A stretch of DNA of 64,000 nt from Hymenobacter siberiensis (GCF_018967845.1 NZ_JAHLZZ010000001.1:4402001-4466000), one strand, 5' to 3'. Positions 41,882 through 51,279 are shown, counted from the stretch's first letter. Notes: a model not told the origin generated them from the letters alone. Translations and numbers: made by a program.

Positions 41882-43030
41882 CTACCATTCTGCCACGCTC
41901 CCATCCTCATTTCGCCAGATGGGATTGTGCCAGTTGTGGCCAATGGCGGCGCGGCGGCGCACGTATTCCTCGTTGATTTCAATGCCGAGCCCCGGCCCAC
42001 CGGGAATGCGGCAATGCCCGGCCTCGTAGTCAAATACTGACTTATCAACCAGGTAATCAAGCAAATCATTATCCTTGTTGTAGTGAATGCCCAGGCTCTG
42101 CTCCTGAATGAAAGCATTGTGGCACGAGGCATCCACTTGCAGGCAGGCGGCCAGCGCAATCGGCCCCAACGGGCAGTGCGGCGCGGCGGCCACATCGAAG
42201 GCTTCGGCCATGCCGATGATTTTTTTGCACTCGGTGATACCGCCGGCGTGCGATACATCGGGCTGAATGATATCGACGTAGCCATCGATGAGCAACTGCT
42301 TGAAATCCCAGCGCGAAAACATGCGCTCGCCGGTGGCGATGGGAATGCTGGTATGCCGGGCAATCTCGCGCAGAGCCTCGTTGTTCTGCGGCAGCACGGG
42401 CTCCTCGATGAACATGGGCCGATAGATTTCCAGCTCGTGGGCCAGCACCTTGGCCATGGTTTTGTGCACCCGACCGTGGAAATCGATGCCGATGCCCAGC
42501 CCCGGCCCGCCCGCCGCCCGCACGGCCGCCACGCGGGCCAGCACGGCGTCAATCTTCACGTAGGAATCGACGTAGGCCATTTCGTCGGTGGCGTTCATCT
42601 TAATGGCGGTGAATCCCTTGGCCACCATGTCGACGGCCGCCGCGCCTACGTGCTCGGGCCGGTCGCCGCCAATCCAAGAGTAAACGCGCATTTTGTCGCG
42701 CACCGGGCCGCCCAGCAATTGGTAAATCGGCGCATCGTGGTACTTGCCCTTGATGTCCCACAGCGCCTGGTCGATACCCGCGATGGCCGACATCAGAATG
42801 GGCCCGCCCCGGTAGAAGCCGCCCCGGTACATCACCTGCCAATGGTCTTCGATGTGAAGCGGGTCTTTGCCGATTAGGGTTGACATCAGCTCGGTTACGG
42901 CAGCGGCCACGGTGGCCGCCTTGCCCTCAATCACGGGCTCGCCCCAGCCCACGAAGCCGGTATCGGTTTCAATTTTGAGGAACAGCCAGCGCGGCGGCAC
43001 CTGAAAGAGTTCGAAGCGGGTGATTTTCAT
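41882..43030 (-). CDS. dgoD: D-galactonate dehydratase
   Basis: 382 residues, the same length as E. coli DgoD, enolase superfamily. N-terminus MKITRFELFQVPPRWLFLKIETDTGFVGWG (parts: PPRWLFLKIETD), GFYRGGPILMSAIAGIDQAL, catalytic/metal residues in GIDFHGRVHK, FIEEPVLPQN and ATGERMFSRWDFK, and PHCPLGPIALAACL near the C-terminus. Converts D-galactonate to 2-keto-3-deoxygalactonate. Start at 43030 by alignment to the known N-terminus; the longer frame would read into the upstream palindrome gap. Confidence 0.95.
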   Translation of the reverse strand: MKITRFELFQVPPRWLFLKIETDTGFVGWGEPVIEGKAATVAAAVTELMSTLIGKDPLHIEDHWQVMYRGGFYRGGPILMSAIAGIDQALWDIKGKYHDAPIYQLLGGPVRDKMRVYSWIGGDRPEHVGAAAVDMVAKGFTAIKMNATDEMAYVDSYVKIDAVLARVAAVRAAGGPGLGIGIDFHGRVHKTMAKVLAHELEIYRPMFIEEPVLPQNNEALREIARHTSIPIATGERMFSRWDFKQLLIDGYVDIIQPDVSHAGGITECKKIIGMAEAFDVAAAPHCPLGPIALAACLQVDASCHNAFIQEQSLGIHYNKDNDLLDYLVDKSVFDYEAGHCRIPGGPGLGIEINEEYVRRRAAIGHNWHNPIWRNEDGSVAEW

Positions 43031-43066
43031 GGGGTGTCGGATAGGAATATTTGAACGGGGAAAGGT

Positions 43067-43135
43067 CGTCATGCAGAGCGCAGCGAACCGATGCTTGGCT
43101 ACGCCGACCTTCGGTTCGCTGCGCTCTGCATGACG
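43067..43135. repeat. Family A palindrome, 25-bp perfect arms, inside dgo operon
   Basis: Arms 43067-43091 and 43111-43135 are exact complements around GATGCTTGGCTACGCCGACC-like loop. Located between the aldolase and dehydratase genes, both on the minus strand. Confidence 0.88.
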
Positions 43136-43150
43136 AGCGTCCTCATCGCT

Positions 43151-43780
43151 CTACCCCGCCACCGCCGCCACAAACTGCCGCGCCCGCTCCGTGAGCTGCG
43201 TCAGGTACTCCTCCGTCACGGCCTGCCGGGTATCAACCAGCGCGCTGCCCAGGCCGAAGGCTACTGCCCCGGCTTCTTTAAATCCTTTGATATTATCCAG
43301 CGAAACGCCGCCCGTGGGCATGAGCGGAATGAAGGGCAGCGGCCCGGCAATATCTTTAAAATAGCCCGCGCCGCTGGCCGAGGCTGGAAACACTTTGATG
43401 ATGTCGCCGCCGTATTCGTAGGCCTTCAGAATCTCGGTGGCGGTGTAGGCCCCGGGGATGCTCACGGCCCCGTAGCGCTTGGTCAGGCGAATGGTTTTTT
43501 TGTTGAGGGTGGGCGAGATGATGTATTTCGCCCCGGCCAGCAGGGCGGCGCGGGCCGTTTCGGGGTCGAGCACGGTACCGGCACCCACCAGCACCTTGCC
43601 TTCCATCGCCCCGGCAACTTCCTCAATCGAAGCCAGCGCGCCGGGCGAGTTCAGCGTCACTTCCATCAGGCGCACGCCACCGGCGTGCAGGGCCCGGGCA
43701 ATGCGCAGCAGGCTCCGGGGGTCGGCTCCGCGCACAATGGCGATTACCTTGTGTTCGAGAATGTGGGCCAGTGGGTTCAT
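43151..43780 (-). CDS. 2-dehydro-3-deoxy-6-phosphogalactonate (KDPGal/KDPG) aldolase
   Basis: 209 residues, class I aldolase. Conserved: VIAIVRGADP, EVTLNSPGA (Glu), VGAGTVLDPE, Schiff-base Lys in IIKVFPASASG, and MPTGGVSLDNI. Splits the phosphorylated ketodeoxy sugar into pyruvate and glyceraldehyde 3-phosphate, completing the De Ley-Doudoroff route with dgoD, dgoK and the lactonase. First gene of the minus-strand cluster. The dgoA/eda distinction is not resolvable by eye; the context favours the galactonate enzyme. Confidence 0.9.
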   Translation of the reverse strand: MNPLAHILEHKVIAIVRGADPRSLLRIARALHAGGVRLMEVTLNSPGALASIEEVAGAMEGKVLVGAGTVLDPETARAALLAGAKYIISPTLNKKTIRLTKRYGAVSIPGAYTATEILKAYEYGGDIIKVFPASASGAGYFKDIAGPLPFIPLMPTGGVSLDNIKGFKEAGAVAFGLGSALVDTRQAVTEEYLTQLTERARQFVAAVAG

Positions 43781-43886
43781 GCAGACTTCAGAACGGGGCG
43801 CGCATCATTGCGCCTTCCTGGCAACGTAGAACCACGAACGCAGGTTAGGCCCGGCGGCCGGCGGCTCGTCCTTTTCCCCCTCCCCC

Positions 43887-44492
43887 ATGGCCAACCTGGT
43901 GCTCGTCCGGCACGGCGAATCGACTTCCAACCTGGCCAATGTCTTCACCGGCTGGCTCGACGTGCCCCTCAGCCCCACCGGCGAGGCCGAGGCCCACACC
44001 GTGGCCGACAAGCTGCGCGGCTACCACTTCGACGCGGCCTACAGCTCCGACCTGATTCGGGCCGAGCGCACGCTCGACATCATTGTGGCGCGGCCGGCCT
44101 GGGCCACCATTCCGGTGCACCACGCCGGGGCCCTGCGGGAACGCATGTACGGCGATTTGCAGGGCCTCAACAAAGCCGAAACAGCCCTGAAATACGGCCA
44201 GGCCCAAATTGATAGCTGGCGGCGCAGCTACGCCGTGCCCCCGCCCGGCGGCGAAAGCCTGCAGCAAACCCAGGCCCGGGCCGTGAAATACTTTGAGGCC
44301 GAGATTGCCCCGAAGCTGCGCGCCGGCCAGGATATTCTGGTGGTGTCGCACGGCAACACCTTGCGCGGGCTGCGCATGTACCTAGAGCACCTCACGCCGG
44401 AGGAAGTTGAATCGCTGGAAATTGTGACGGGCGGCATCTGCGTGTATGCGTTCGATGCGCAGCTGAAGATTGTGGAGCGGCGGCTACTGTAG
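43887..44492 (+). CDS. Histidine phosphatase / 2,3-BPG-dependent phosphoglycerate mutase-like
   Basis: 201 residues. Phospho-His motif LVRHGESTSNLANVFTGWLD (as RHGES near residue 8), LRERMYGDLQGLNK with the catalytic Glu, PPPGGESLQQT and second His in VVSHGNTLRGL. This pattern is that of GpmA, though shorter than the usual 230-250 residues. Glycolytic mutase or a related phosphatase. Its position beside the aldolase cluster (products glyceraldehyde 3-phosphate and pyruvate) fits lower glycolysis. Divergent from the aldolase gene. Confidence 0.88.
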   Translation: MANLVLVRHGESTSNLANVFTGWLDVPLSPTGEAEAHTVADKLRGYHFDAAYSSDLIRAERTLDIIVARPAWATIPVHHAGALRERMYGDLQGLNKAETALKYGQAQIDSWRRSYAVPPPGGESLQQTQARAVKYFEAEIAPKLRAGQDILVVSHGNTLRGLRMYLEHLTPEEVESLEIVTGGICVYAFDAQLKIVERRLL

Positions 44493-44604
44493 CCGCGCCG
44501 GCCGCAGTGCCCCTGAACGTAACGTGAACCGGCGAAAGGAGTAAACCGGTGGATACAGACCGGGTTGCCCACCTCGGCGGCCAGCCATCACCTTTCCTTC
44601 GCTC

Positions 44605-45924
44605 ATGGTTCCTCAGTTCCTTTTCGCCACCGGCATCGAAAACAGCAACCCCACCATCCAGAACGGCCGGCACCGCGTGGATGAGCTGGAAAAATGCAAC
44701 CACTACAAGCTCTGGCAGAAGGATTTCGACCTCGTCGATGAGCTGGGCATCAAGTTCCTGCGCTATGGGCCGCCCATTCACACCACGTTTCTGGGGCCGG
44801 GCAAGTACGACTGGAGCTTTGCCGATGTGACGTTTCAGGACCTGTTGCGGCGCAACATCTCGCCCATCGTGGACCTGTGCCATTTCGGCGTGCCCGACTG
44901 GATTGGCAACTTCCAGAACCCCGATTTTCCGGTGCTGTTTGCGCAGTATGCCAAAGCGTTTGCCCAGCGGTTTCCGTGGGTGCAGCTCTACACGCCGGTG
45001 AACGAGATGTACATCTGCGCCGTGTTTTCGGCCCGCTACGGCTGGTGGAACGAGCAGCTGACCGGCGATAAGTCCTTCGTGACGGCCCTTAAATACATCG
45101 TGAAGGCCAACGTACTGGCTATGAGCGCCATATTAGAAGCGCGACCCGATGCTATTTTCATCCAGAGCGAGTCGTCGGAATATTTCCACGCCGAAAATCC
45201 GGCCGCCATCGGCCCGGCCGAAACCATGAACTCCGAGCGGTTTCTGTCGCTGGATTTGAACTACGGCCGCCGCGTGAATTCGAGCATGTACGAATTCCTG
45301 ACGGACAACGGCATGACCCGCGAAGAGTATCACTTCTTCCTGAAAAACAAGATGAAGCACCATTGCATAATGGGCAACGACTACTACCACACCAACGAGC
45401 ACCGCGTGGCGGCCGATGGCAGCACCCGCGCCTCGGGCGAGATTTTTGGCTACCACGTCATCACCACACAGTACCACGACCGCTACCGCCTGCCCGTGAT
45501 GCACACCGAAACCAACATCTGGCAGGGTCCCAACGGCGACGAGGCCGTGAACTGGCTCTGGAAAGAGTGGGCCAACGTGCTGCGCGTGCGCAACGACGGC
45601 GTGCCCATGGTGGGCTTCACCTGGTACTCCCTCACCGACCAGGTGGACTGGGACACCGCCCTGCGCGAAAACAACGGCCGCCTGAACCCCGTGGGTCTCT
45701 ACGACCTCGACCGCAACATCCGGCCCGTGGGCACGGCCTACAAGCACCTCATCGCCGACTGGCGCCAGGTGCTGCCTGCCCAAAGCGTGTGCCTGCAAGT
45801 GCCCATCGTGATGCCCCAGGCCAGCAACGCCGCCTGGGCCCGGGAGCAAAAAGCCAACGCGAAAGCCGACACCGCCGATAACTCCACCAAACCGGCCAAT
45901 CCCACTACTACTGATGCCGCGTAA
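44605..45924 (+). CDS. GH1-like family glycoside hydrolase
   Basis: 439 residues, TIM-barrel glycosidase without a signal peptide. Acid/base Glu in YTPVNEMYIC (TxNE, as in GH1), probable nucleophile Glu in VMHTETNIWQGPNG (GH1 usually has TENG). Other barrel motifs: FLRYGPPIHTTF, LCHFGVPDWIG, GFTWYSLTDQVDWD. The C-terminus (about 400-439) is low complexity. Predicted to release monosaccharide inside the cell, close to the galactose-oxidising genes. Substrate not determinable. Confidence 0.8.
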   Translation: MVPQFLFATGIENSNPTIQNGRHRVDELEKCNHYKLWQKDFDLVDELGIKFLRYGPPIHTTFLGPGKYDWSFADVTFQDLLRRNISPIVDLCHFGVPDWIGNFQNPDFPVLFAQYAKAFAQRFPWVQLYTPVNEMYICAVFSARYGWWNEQLTGDKSFVTALKYIVKANVLAMSAILEARPDAIFIQSESSEYFHAENPAAIGPAETMNSERFLSLDLNYGRRVNSSMYEFLTDNGMTREEYHFFLKNKMKHHCIMGNDYYHTNEHRVAADGSTRASGEIFGYHVITTQYHDRYRLPVMHTETNIWQGPNGDEAVNWLWKEWANVLRVRNDGVPMVGFTWYSLTDQVDWDTALRENNGRLNPVGLYDLDRNIRPVGTAYKHLIADWRQVLPAQSVCLQVPIVMPQASNAAWAREQKANAKADTADNSTKPANPTTTDAA

Positions 45925-45930
45925 AATACT

Positions 45931-45957
45931 GTCATGCAGAGCGTAGCGAAGCATGAC
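45931..45957. repeat. Minimal family A hairpin
   Basis: GTCATGC (45931-45937), loop AGAGCGTAGCGAA, GCATGAC (45951-45957). This is the shortest copy seen and shows the core of the family. Confidence 0.8.
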
Positions 45958-45995
45958 GTTCTTCTTTCCTAAATCTCCTCCTTCCCCCCTCTCCC

Positions 45996-46739
45996 ATGCC
46001 CCTTCGCTTCCAGGATAAAGTCGTTCTCATTACCGGCGGTGCCAGCGGCATCGGCCTGGCAACGGCCCGGCGTTTCGCCTCCGAAGGGGCCCGCGTGGTA
46101 CTCGCCGATTACAACCAGGCCAACCTCGATGCCGCCGTGCCCGAGGTGCAGGCCGCCGGCGCGCCCGAGGTGCTGGCCAGCCTCTGCAACGTGGCCGTGG
46201 AGGCCCAGGTAGAAGCCACCGTGGCCGCTACGTTGGCCCGGTTCGGCCGCCTCGATGCGGTGGTGAACAACGCCGGCCTCATGCAGTTCAAAGCCCTGGA
46301 GGAGCTGACCGGCGACGATTGGCTGCGCATTCTGAACGTGGACTTGCTGGGCGCGTTCTACTTCACCAAGCAGGCTTTTCTGCACATGAAGCCCGGCGGC
46401 AGCATTGTGAACGTGTCCAGCATTCACGCCATCGAAACCAGTCCGCTGGTGGCCCCTTATGCGGCGGCGAAGGCGGCCATGCTGTCGCTCACCCGCTCGT
46501 CGGCTCTCGAAGGCAAGCCGAAGGGCATCCGCACCAACGTCGTGCTGCCCGGCGCCATCGACACGCCCATGCTCTGGGAGAATCCGAACGTAAAATCCGG
46601 CGTCGAAATCATTGACAAAACCGACGTGGGCAAGCCCGAAGACGTGGCCGCCATCATCGCCTACCTCGCTTCGGATGATGCCGTCTTTGTGCAGGGAGCC
46701 GAAGTGCGCGTAGACGGCGGCCGGCTCAACCGGCTTTAG
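45996..46739 (+). CDS. SDR-family NAD(P)-dependent dehydrogenase
   Basis: 247 residues, classical SDR. Cofactor motif TGGASGIG, NNAG, catalytic Ser in IVNVSSIHAIE and YxxxK in PYAAAKAAML; the C-terminus AEVRVDGGRLNRL is typical. With a lactonase, galactonate dehydratase and kinase nearby it may be the galactose (or fucose/arabinose) 1-dehydrogenase that opens the pathway; this is inference from context. It follows the GH1-like gene in the same direction across a short family A hairpin. Confidence 0.88.
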   Translation: MPLRFQDKVVLITGGASGIGLATARRFASEGARVVLADYNQANLDAAVPEVQAAGAPEVLASLCNVAVEAQVEATVAATLARFGRLDAVVNNAGLMQFKALEELTGDDWLRILNVDLLGAFYFTKQAFLHMKPGGSIVNVSSIHAIETSPLVAPYAAAKAAMLSLTRSSALEGKPKGIRTNVVLPGAIDTPMLWENPNVKSGVEIIDKTDVGKPEDVAAIIAYLASDDAVFVQGAEVRVDGGRLNRL

Positions 46740-46800
46740 CATCCGGCACGGCCCTTGTACTGCGCCCATTGCCGGGCTGTTCCGCCGTGGCGCTCCTCCT

Positions 46801-47580
46801 ATGAAAACCTTCACTCTCGCGGCCCTGCTGCTGCTTTCGGTTAGTTCTCTCAATGCTTCGGCCCAGTTCCGCCTGCCCAATCTGGGCGGCATCAAGCTGC
46901 CCGGGGGCATCAAACTGCCGGGCAGCACCTCGGGCACCACCAGCTCCACGGGCAGCAGCAGCATTGCCGGCCTCAGCAACGCCGACGCGGCCAATGGCCT
47001 CAAGGAGGCGCTGCTGCAAGGCATCAGCAAAGGGGCCGACCAAGCCTCCCAGACCGATGGCTTCTACCTCAACCGCCTCATCCGTATTCCTTTCCCACCC
47101 GATGCCCAGCGCGTGGCCACCACGCTGCGCAGCATTGGCCTGGGCAGCCAGGTCGATAAGTTCGAGCTGAGCCTGAACCGGGGCGCGGAGGACGCGGCCA
47201 AAAGCGCCAAGCCCATTTTCATCTCGGCCATCAAAAGCCTCACGTTTTCCGACGTCTGGAATATCCTGACCGGCCAGAAGGACGCCGCCACGCAGTTCCT
47301 GAAGCGCACTACCTCGACGCAGCTGGTTTCGGCCTTCTCGCCCATCATGCAGAAAAGCCTCGACCAGGTGGGAGCCACGCGCTACTACACCCAGCTGGCC
47401 GGCAGCTACAACCAGCTGCCCCTGGTGCAGAAAGTGGAGCCCGATTTGAACCAGTACGCCACCGGCAAAGCCGTGGATGGCCTGTTCACGCTCATCGCCC
47501 AGGAAGAAGCCAACATCCGCGAAAATCCCGTGGCCCGCACTACTGAGCTCCTGCGCCGCGTGTTTGGCAGCCGCAGCTAG
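46801..47580 (+). CDS. DUF4197 family secreted protein
   Basis: 259 residues. Signal peptide (TLAALLLLSVSSLNASA), Gly/Ser linker with a GGIKLPG duplication (about 28-55), then the DUF4197 domain (GLKEALLQGISKGADQAS; IRIPFPPDAQRVATTLRSIGL; FSPIMQKSLDQVGAT; VDGLFTLIAQEEANIRENP). Function unknown; predicted periplasmic. A GGTCTGACCGCC palindrome follows the gene and the third IS copy lies 94 nt downstream, outside the gene. Confidence 0.9.
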   Translation: MKTFTLAALLLLSVSSLNASAQFRLPNLGGIKLPGGIKLPGSTSGTTSSTGSSSIAGLSNADAANGLKEALLQGISKGADQASQTDGFYLNRLIRIPFPPDAQRVATTLRSIGLGSQVDKFELSLNRGAEDAAKSAKPIFISAIKSLTFSDVWNILTGQKDAATQFLKRTTSTQLVSAFSPIMQKSLDQVGATRYYTQLAGSYNQLPLVQKVEPDLNQYATGKAVDGLFTLIAQEEANIRENPVARTTELLRRVFGSRS

Positions 47581-47598
47581 ACGAGGCTGGTACGCCCC

Positions 47599-47625
47599 GG
47601 TCTGACCGCCCTAGGCGGTCAGACC
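47599..47625. terminator. Palindrome downstream of DUF4197 gene
   Basis: GGTCTGACCGCC-CTA-GGCGGTCAGACC. A half copy (GGTCAGACCGCC) follows at about 47661 and another after the IS, so the IS landed in the middle of related repeat units. Confidence 0.6.
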
Positions 47626-47674
47626 GGTTGTTGTAACACGATTTCGTTCCCTCTTCAACCGGTCAGACCGCCTA

Positions 47675-48512
47675 GAGCGTGAGGACAATCAAAGATTTAT
47701 CTATTTACCTAAGCCAATCTAGCGTAGCACCAATATGCCAAAAGGCGAGGAAGGAAACGGCGGTTTTTTCGTAGCGGGTGGCTAGGCGGCGGTATTGCTT
47801 GAGGCGGCCAAAAAAGCGCTCGACTTTGTTGCGGTCGCGGTAGGTTTCTTCGTCCATTGCCAAGGGTTCTACCCGGTTAGGATGGCTGGGAATGACGGCT
47901 TCGATGCCCTTTTCGGTGCAATAGGCGCGGGTCGCGTCGCTGTCGTAAGCCGTGTCGGCCAGCACTTTGCCCGGCTGCAGGTCCGCCAGCAAGGGCAGCG
48001 CCTGCGGGCTGTCGCCCGCCTGGCCTTCGGTCGCAATCAGCCGCACGGCGTTGCCCAGCGACTCCACGCAGGCGTGAATTTTGGTGCCGATGCCCCCGCG
48101 GCTGCGTCCGAGGCACTCGGTGGCGGCGGTACTTTTTTTTGGCCTGCTGAATGCTGGTGCGCCCGCACGACGGTCGAATCGAGCATGACCCAGTCCAGTT
48201 CGGGGGCTTGCAGGGCCTGGAAGGCCCGCTCCCAAACCCCTTTGGTCGCCATACGCCGGAAGCGCTTGCACACGGTGTTGAATTTGCCGAAGCGTTCGGG
48301 TAGGTCGGCCCACGGGCAGCCGGTGCGCATTATCCACACGACCGCGTTGAAAAACAAGCGGTTGTCTTTGCCCGTTACCCCGCAATCAGTGGCTTTGCCC
48401 GACAAAAGGGGGCTCACCGCCAGCCATTGAGCATCGCTAATCTCATGTCTTCGCATAAATAATTTCTTCGTTATAAACGATTGCCAAAGCAAAGGTAATT
48501 GTCCTCACGCTC
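47675..48512 (-). mobile_element. IS5-type element copy 3 (intact)
   Basis: 838 bp, 15-bp perfect terminal inverted repeats GAGCGTGAGGACAAT, TA duplication at 47673-47674 and 48513-48514, inserted at CTAG. Same length and target as copies 1 and 2. Confidence 0.95.
47705..48456 (-). CDS. IS5-type (IS427-like) transposase, copy 3
   Basis: ORF A 48456-48037 and ORF B to 47705 in the -1 frame, joined through eight A (T at 48133-48140 on the plus strand). All catalytic segments named for copy 2 are present and no nonsense change is seen, so this copy could supply transposase for all three. Confidence 0.9.
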
Positions 48513-48592
48513 TAGGGCGGTCAGACCGGGGAACCAAACCAGTGGCGTATGTTTACGGCCCTTTATCCGTAATCATTCGCCACTTTTCTTTT

Positions 48593-49063
48593 ATGTCCAT
48601 CCTTACCATTGGCAGTCTTGCCGAACTCGAAGCGCATACCAGCCAGGAGCTGGGCGTGTCCGAATACCACACCATCACGCAGGCCCAAATCGACCAGTTT
48701 GCCGCCGCCACACTCGATTTTCAGTGGATTCATACCGATGCCGAGCGCGCTGCGGTAGAGTCGCCCTTTAAGGCCACCATTGCCCACGGCTATCTCACGG
48801 TAGCGCTGCTGCCCTACTTGTGGCAGCAAATTGTGACCATCGAGAACCTGAAAATGCAGGTGAATTACGAAATTGAAAGCCTGCGCTTCAACCAGGCCGT
48901 GACCGTGAACAGCACCGTGCGCCTGCACGCCAAGCTGCTGTCGGTGGCCAACCTGCGCGGCATTGCCAAAACCCGCATCGAAGTTTCGCTGGAAATTGAG
49001 GGCGTGAAAAAGCAGGCGTATACCGGCGTAATTACGTTCCTATACCACTTTCAGGAGCAATAG
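48593..49063 (+). CDS. MaoC-like (R)-specific enoyl-CoA hydratase
   Basis: 156 residues, single hot-dog domain. Hydratase-2 motif is visible: Asp and His in FAAATLDFQWIHTDAERA and IAHGYLTVALLPYLW. NodN/MaoC type enzymes hydrate trans-2-enoyl-CoA. Signal peptide absent; cytosolic. Start 48593 gives MSILTIGSLAELEAH; upstream frame would run into the IS flank. Closed by a terminator at 49103-49141. Confidence 0.9.
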   Translation: MSILTIGSLAELEAHTSQELGVSEYHTITQAQIDQFAAATLDFQWIHTDAERAAVESPFKATIAHGYLTVALLPYLWQQIVTIENLKMQVNYEIESLRFNQAVTVNSTVRLHAKLLSVANLRGIAKTRIEVSLEIEGVKKQAYTGVITFLYHFQEQ

Positions 49064-49102
49064 AAATATAGAATACCTGCGCTTATTTAGGCGACAGGCA
49101 GG

Positions 49103-49141
49103 AATGACCGGGCAGCTCACGCTGTCCGGTCATTTTTTTGG
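49103..49141 (+). terminator. Terminator after MaoC gene
   Basis: AATGACCGGGCAGC pairs with GCTGTCCGGTCATT (one mismatch), followed by TTTTTTTGG. Confidence 0.8.
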
Positions 49142-49182
49142 TTAAATTGGTCGAAATATTCATCTTTTTTCTGCGAATGCTT

Positions 49183-51225
49183 ATGAAACATCTCCTTTTG
49201 GGTTTGGGCCTGCTGCTGGCTTTGGCCACTCCGCAAGCCAGCGTGGCCCAAACCGCCAAAACGGGCAGCCAGCCCCCGCTCATCGACCGCGAGCTGCTGT
49301 TCGGTGACCCCGAAATTTCGGGGGCGCAACTCTCGCCCGACGGCAAGTTTCTGTCCTTCATCCGGCCCTACAACGGCACCCGCAACATCTGGGTGAAGGG
49401 CCTGAACGAGCCCTTCGACAAGGCCCGACCCATGACCAACGACCAGGCTCGCCCGGTGCGCAGCTACTTCTGGAGCCGCAACGGCAAGTACCTGCTTTAC
49501 AGCCAGGACAAAGCCGGCGACGAGAATTTCAACATCTACGCTGTGAACCCGGCGGAGGCCCTGCCCGCTGGCCAGGCCGTGCCCACCGCCCGCGACCTCA
49601 CCGGCCTGAAGGGCGTGCGGGTGCAGATTGTCAACGCACCCCTCACCGACCCCAATACCTTGTATATCGGCCTGAATGACCGCGACAAGGCCTGGCACGA
49701 CCTCTACAAGCTGAACCTGACCACCGGCGAGAAAACCCTGATGCGCCAGAACAACGACCGCATCGGCGACTGGGTGTTCGACTGGAACGACCAGCTGCGC
49801 CTGGCGGCCCGCTCGAACCCCGACGGCAGCACCGAGTGGCTGCGCGTGGAAGGCGAGCAAATGACGCCCTTCTACAAGACCACGATTGACGAACAGAGCG
49901 CCGTGGAAGGCTTCGCCAAAGACAACCAGCACGTATACCTGGCCACCAATAAAGGCTCGCGTAACCTGGCCGAAATCGTGCTCCTCGACCCCGCTACCGG
50001 CCAGGAACAGCCCTACCAGACCGACCCGCTGAAACGCGTGGACGTGGGCGGCCTCACTATCTCGGAAAAAACGCATGAGCCAGTGTACGTAAGCTTCGAG
50101 GACGACCGGATGCGCCGCGTATGGAAGGACAAGAGCTTTGAGCAGGATTTTGCCGCCGTAAGCCGGCGGCTGCCGGGCCTGGATGTGCAGCCCATATCGC
50201 ACACCACCGACGAGCGGCTGTGGCTGCTCGCGGCCAGCTCGGCCACCCAGCCCAGCGTGTCCTACTTATTTGACCGCCAGACCAAGCAGCTCAGCAAGCA
50301 GTACGAAACCCGTCCCAAGCTGCACCCCGCCGACCTGGCCGACATGAAAGTGGTGCGCTACAAGTCGTCGGACGGCCTCGAAATTCCGGCTTACCTGACC
50401 CTGCCCAAGGGCGTGGCGGCCCAAAACCTGCCCGTCATCATTCTGCCCCACGGCGGGCCCTGGGGGCGCGATGTCTACGGCTTCAACACCATGGCCCAGT
50501 TTCTGGCCAACCGGGGCTACGCCGTGCTCTCACCCAACTTCCGGGCCAGCACCGGCTACGGCAAGCAATTTCTGAACGCCGGCAATGGCGAGTGGGGCCG
50601 CAAAATGCAGGACGACCTGACCTGGGGCGTGAAGTACCTGGTGGCACAGGGCATTGCCGACCCCAAGCGCGTGGGCATCATGGGCGGCTCGTATGGCGGC
50701 TATGCCACGCTGGCCGGCGTGGCCTTCACCCCCGATTTGTACAGCGCCGCCGTGGCCATCGTGGCCCCATCCAACCTCACCACGCTGCTCAACGCCATTC
50801 CGCCCTACTGGGAGGCCGGCCGCAAGCAGATGTACGCCCGCATGGCCGACCCCGGCACTGCCGAAGGCCGGGCGGCTCTCGACCGCATGTCGCCGCTGGG
50901 CTCGGCCAATAAAATCAAAACCCCGCTCATGGTGGTGCAGGGCGCCAACGACCCCCGCGTGAACAAGGCCGAGGCCGACCAGATTGTGGTAGCCCTGCGC
51001 GACCGCAACTACCCCGTGCAGTACCTGCTGGCCCCCGACGAAGGCCACGGCTTCGCCCGCCCCGTGAACAACATGGCCATGTTTGCAGCCTCCGAGAAGT
51101 TTCTGGCCGGCCACTTGCACGGCCGCTACCAGGAAAGTATGAGCCCCGCCGTGGCCAAGCGCCTGGAGGAAATCACGGTTGACCCCAAAACGGTGCAGTT
51201 GGTGACGAAGACGAACGTGAAGTAG
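49183..51225 (+). CDS. Secreted S9-family prolyl oligopeptidase
   Basis: 680 residues. Signal peptide (LLLGLGLLLALATPQASVAQ), beta-propeller (about 45-400), alpha/beta-hydrolase domain (about 420-680). Catalytic Ser in IMGGSYGGYATLAG, Asp in VQGANDPRVN, His in DEGHGFARP. Alpha/beta start LPVIILPHGGPWGRD. Acylaminoacyl/dipeptidyl-peptidase type, predicted periplasmic, cleaving small peptides. ATG 49183 (or 49177) chosen so the signal peptide begins cleanly; 49138 would add an atypical tail. Confidence 0.93.
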   Translation: MKHLLLGLGLLLALATPQASVAQTAKTGSQPPLIDRELLFGDPEISGAQLSPDGKFLSFIRPYNGTRNIWVKGLNEPFDKARPMTNDQARPVRSYFWSRNGKYLLYSQDKAGDENFNIYAVNPAEALPAGQAVPTARDLTGLKGVRVQIVNAPLTDPNTLYIGLNDRDKAWHDLYKLNLTTGEKTLMRQNNDRIGDWVFDWNDQLRLAARSNPDGSTEWLRVEGEQMTPFYKTTIDEQSAVEGFAKDNQHVYLATNKGSRNLAEIVLLDPATGQEQPYQTDPLKRVDVGGLTISEKTHEPVYVSFEDDRMRRVWKDKSFEQDFAAVSRRLPGLDVQPISHTTDERLWLLAASSATQPSVSYLFDRQTKQLSKQYETRPKLHPADLADMKVVRYKSSDGLEIPAYLTLPKGVAAQNLPVIILPHGGPWGRDVYGFNTMAQFLANRGYAVLSPNFRASTGYGKQFLNAGNGEWGRKMQDDLTWGVKYLVAQGIADPKRVGIMGGSYGGYATLAGVAFTPDLYSAAVAIVAPSNLTTLLNAIPPYWEAGRKQMYARMADPGTAEGRAALDRMSPLGSANKIKTPLMVVQGANDPRVNKAEADQIVVALRDRNYPVQYLLAPDEGHGFARPVNNMAMFAASEKFLAGHLHGRYQESMSPAVAKRLEEITVDPKTVQLVTKTNVK

Positions 51226-51226
51226 A

Positions 51227-51279
51227 ACGAGTAGCGGCTGTCATGCTTCACTGCGTTCAGCATGACAGCCGCTACTCGT
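51227..51279. repeat. 21-bp perfect palindrome (family A) between convergent genes
   Basis: Arms 51227-51247 and 51259-51279, loop TCACTGCGTTC; abuts the stop codons of the S9 peptidase and the DUF779 gene. Confidence 0.88.

Noticed and set aside
47581..47674. IS copy 3 as a disruptor of the DUF4197 gene
   Set aside because: The gene ends at 47580 with a normal stop and the element begins at 47675, so it is intergenic.
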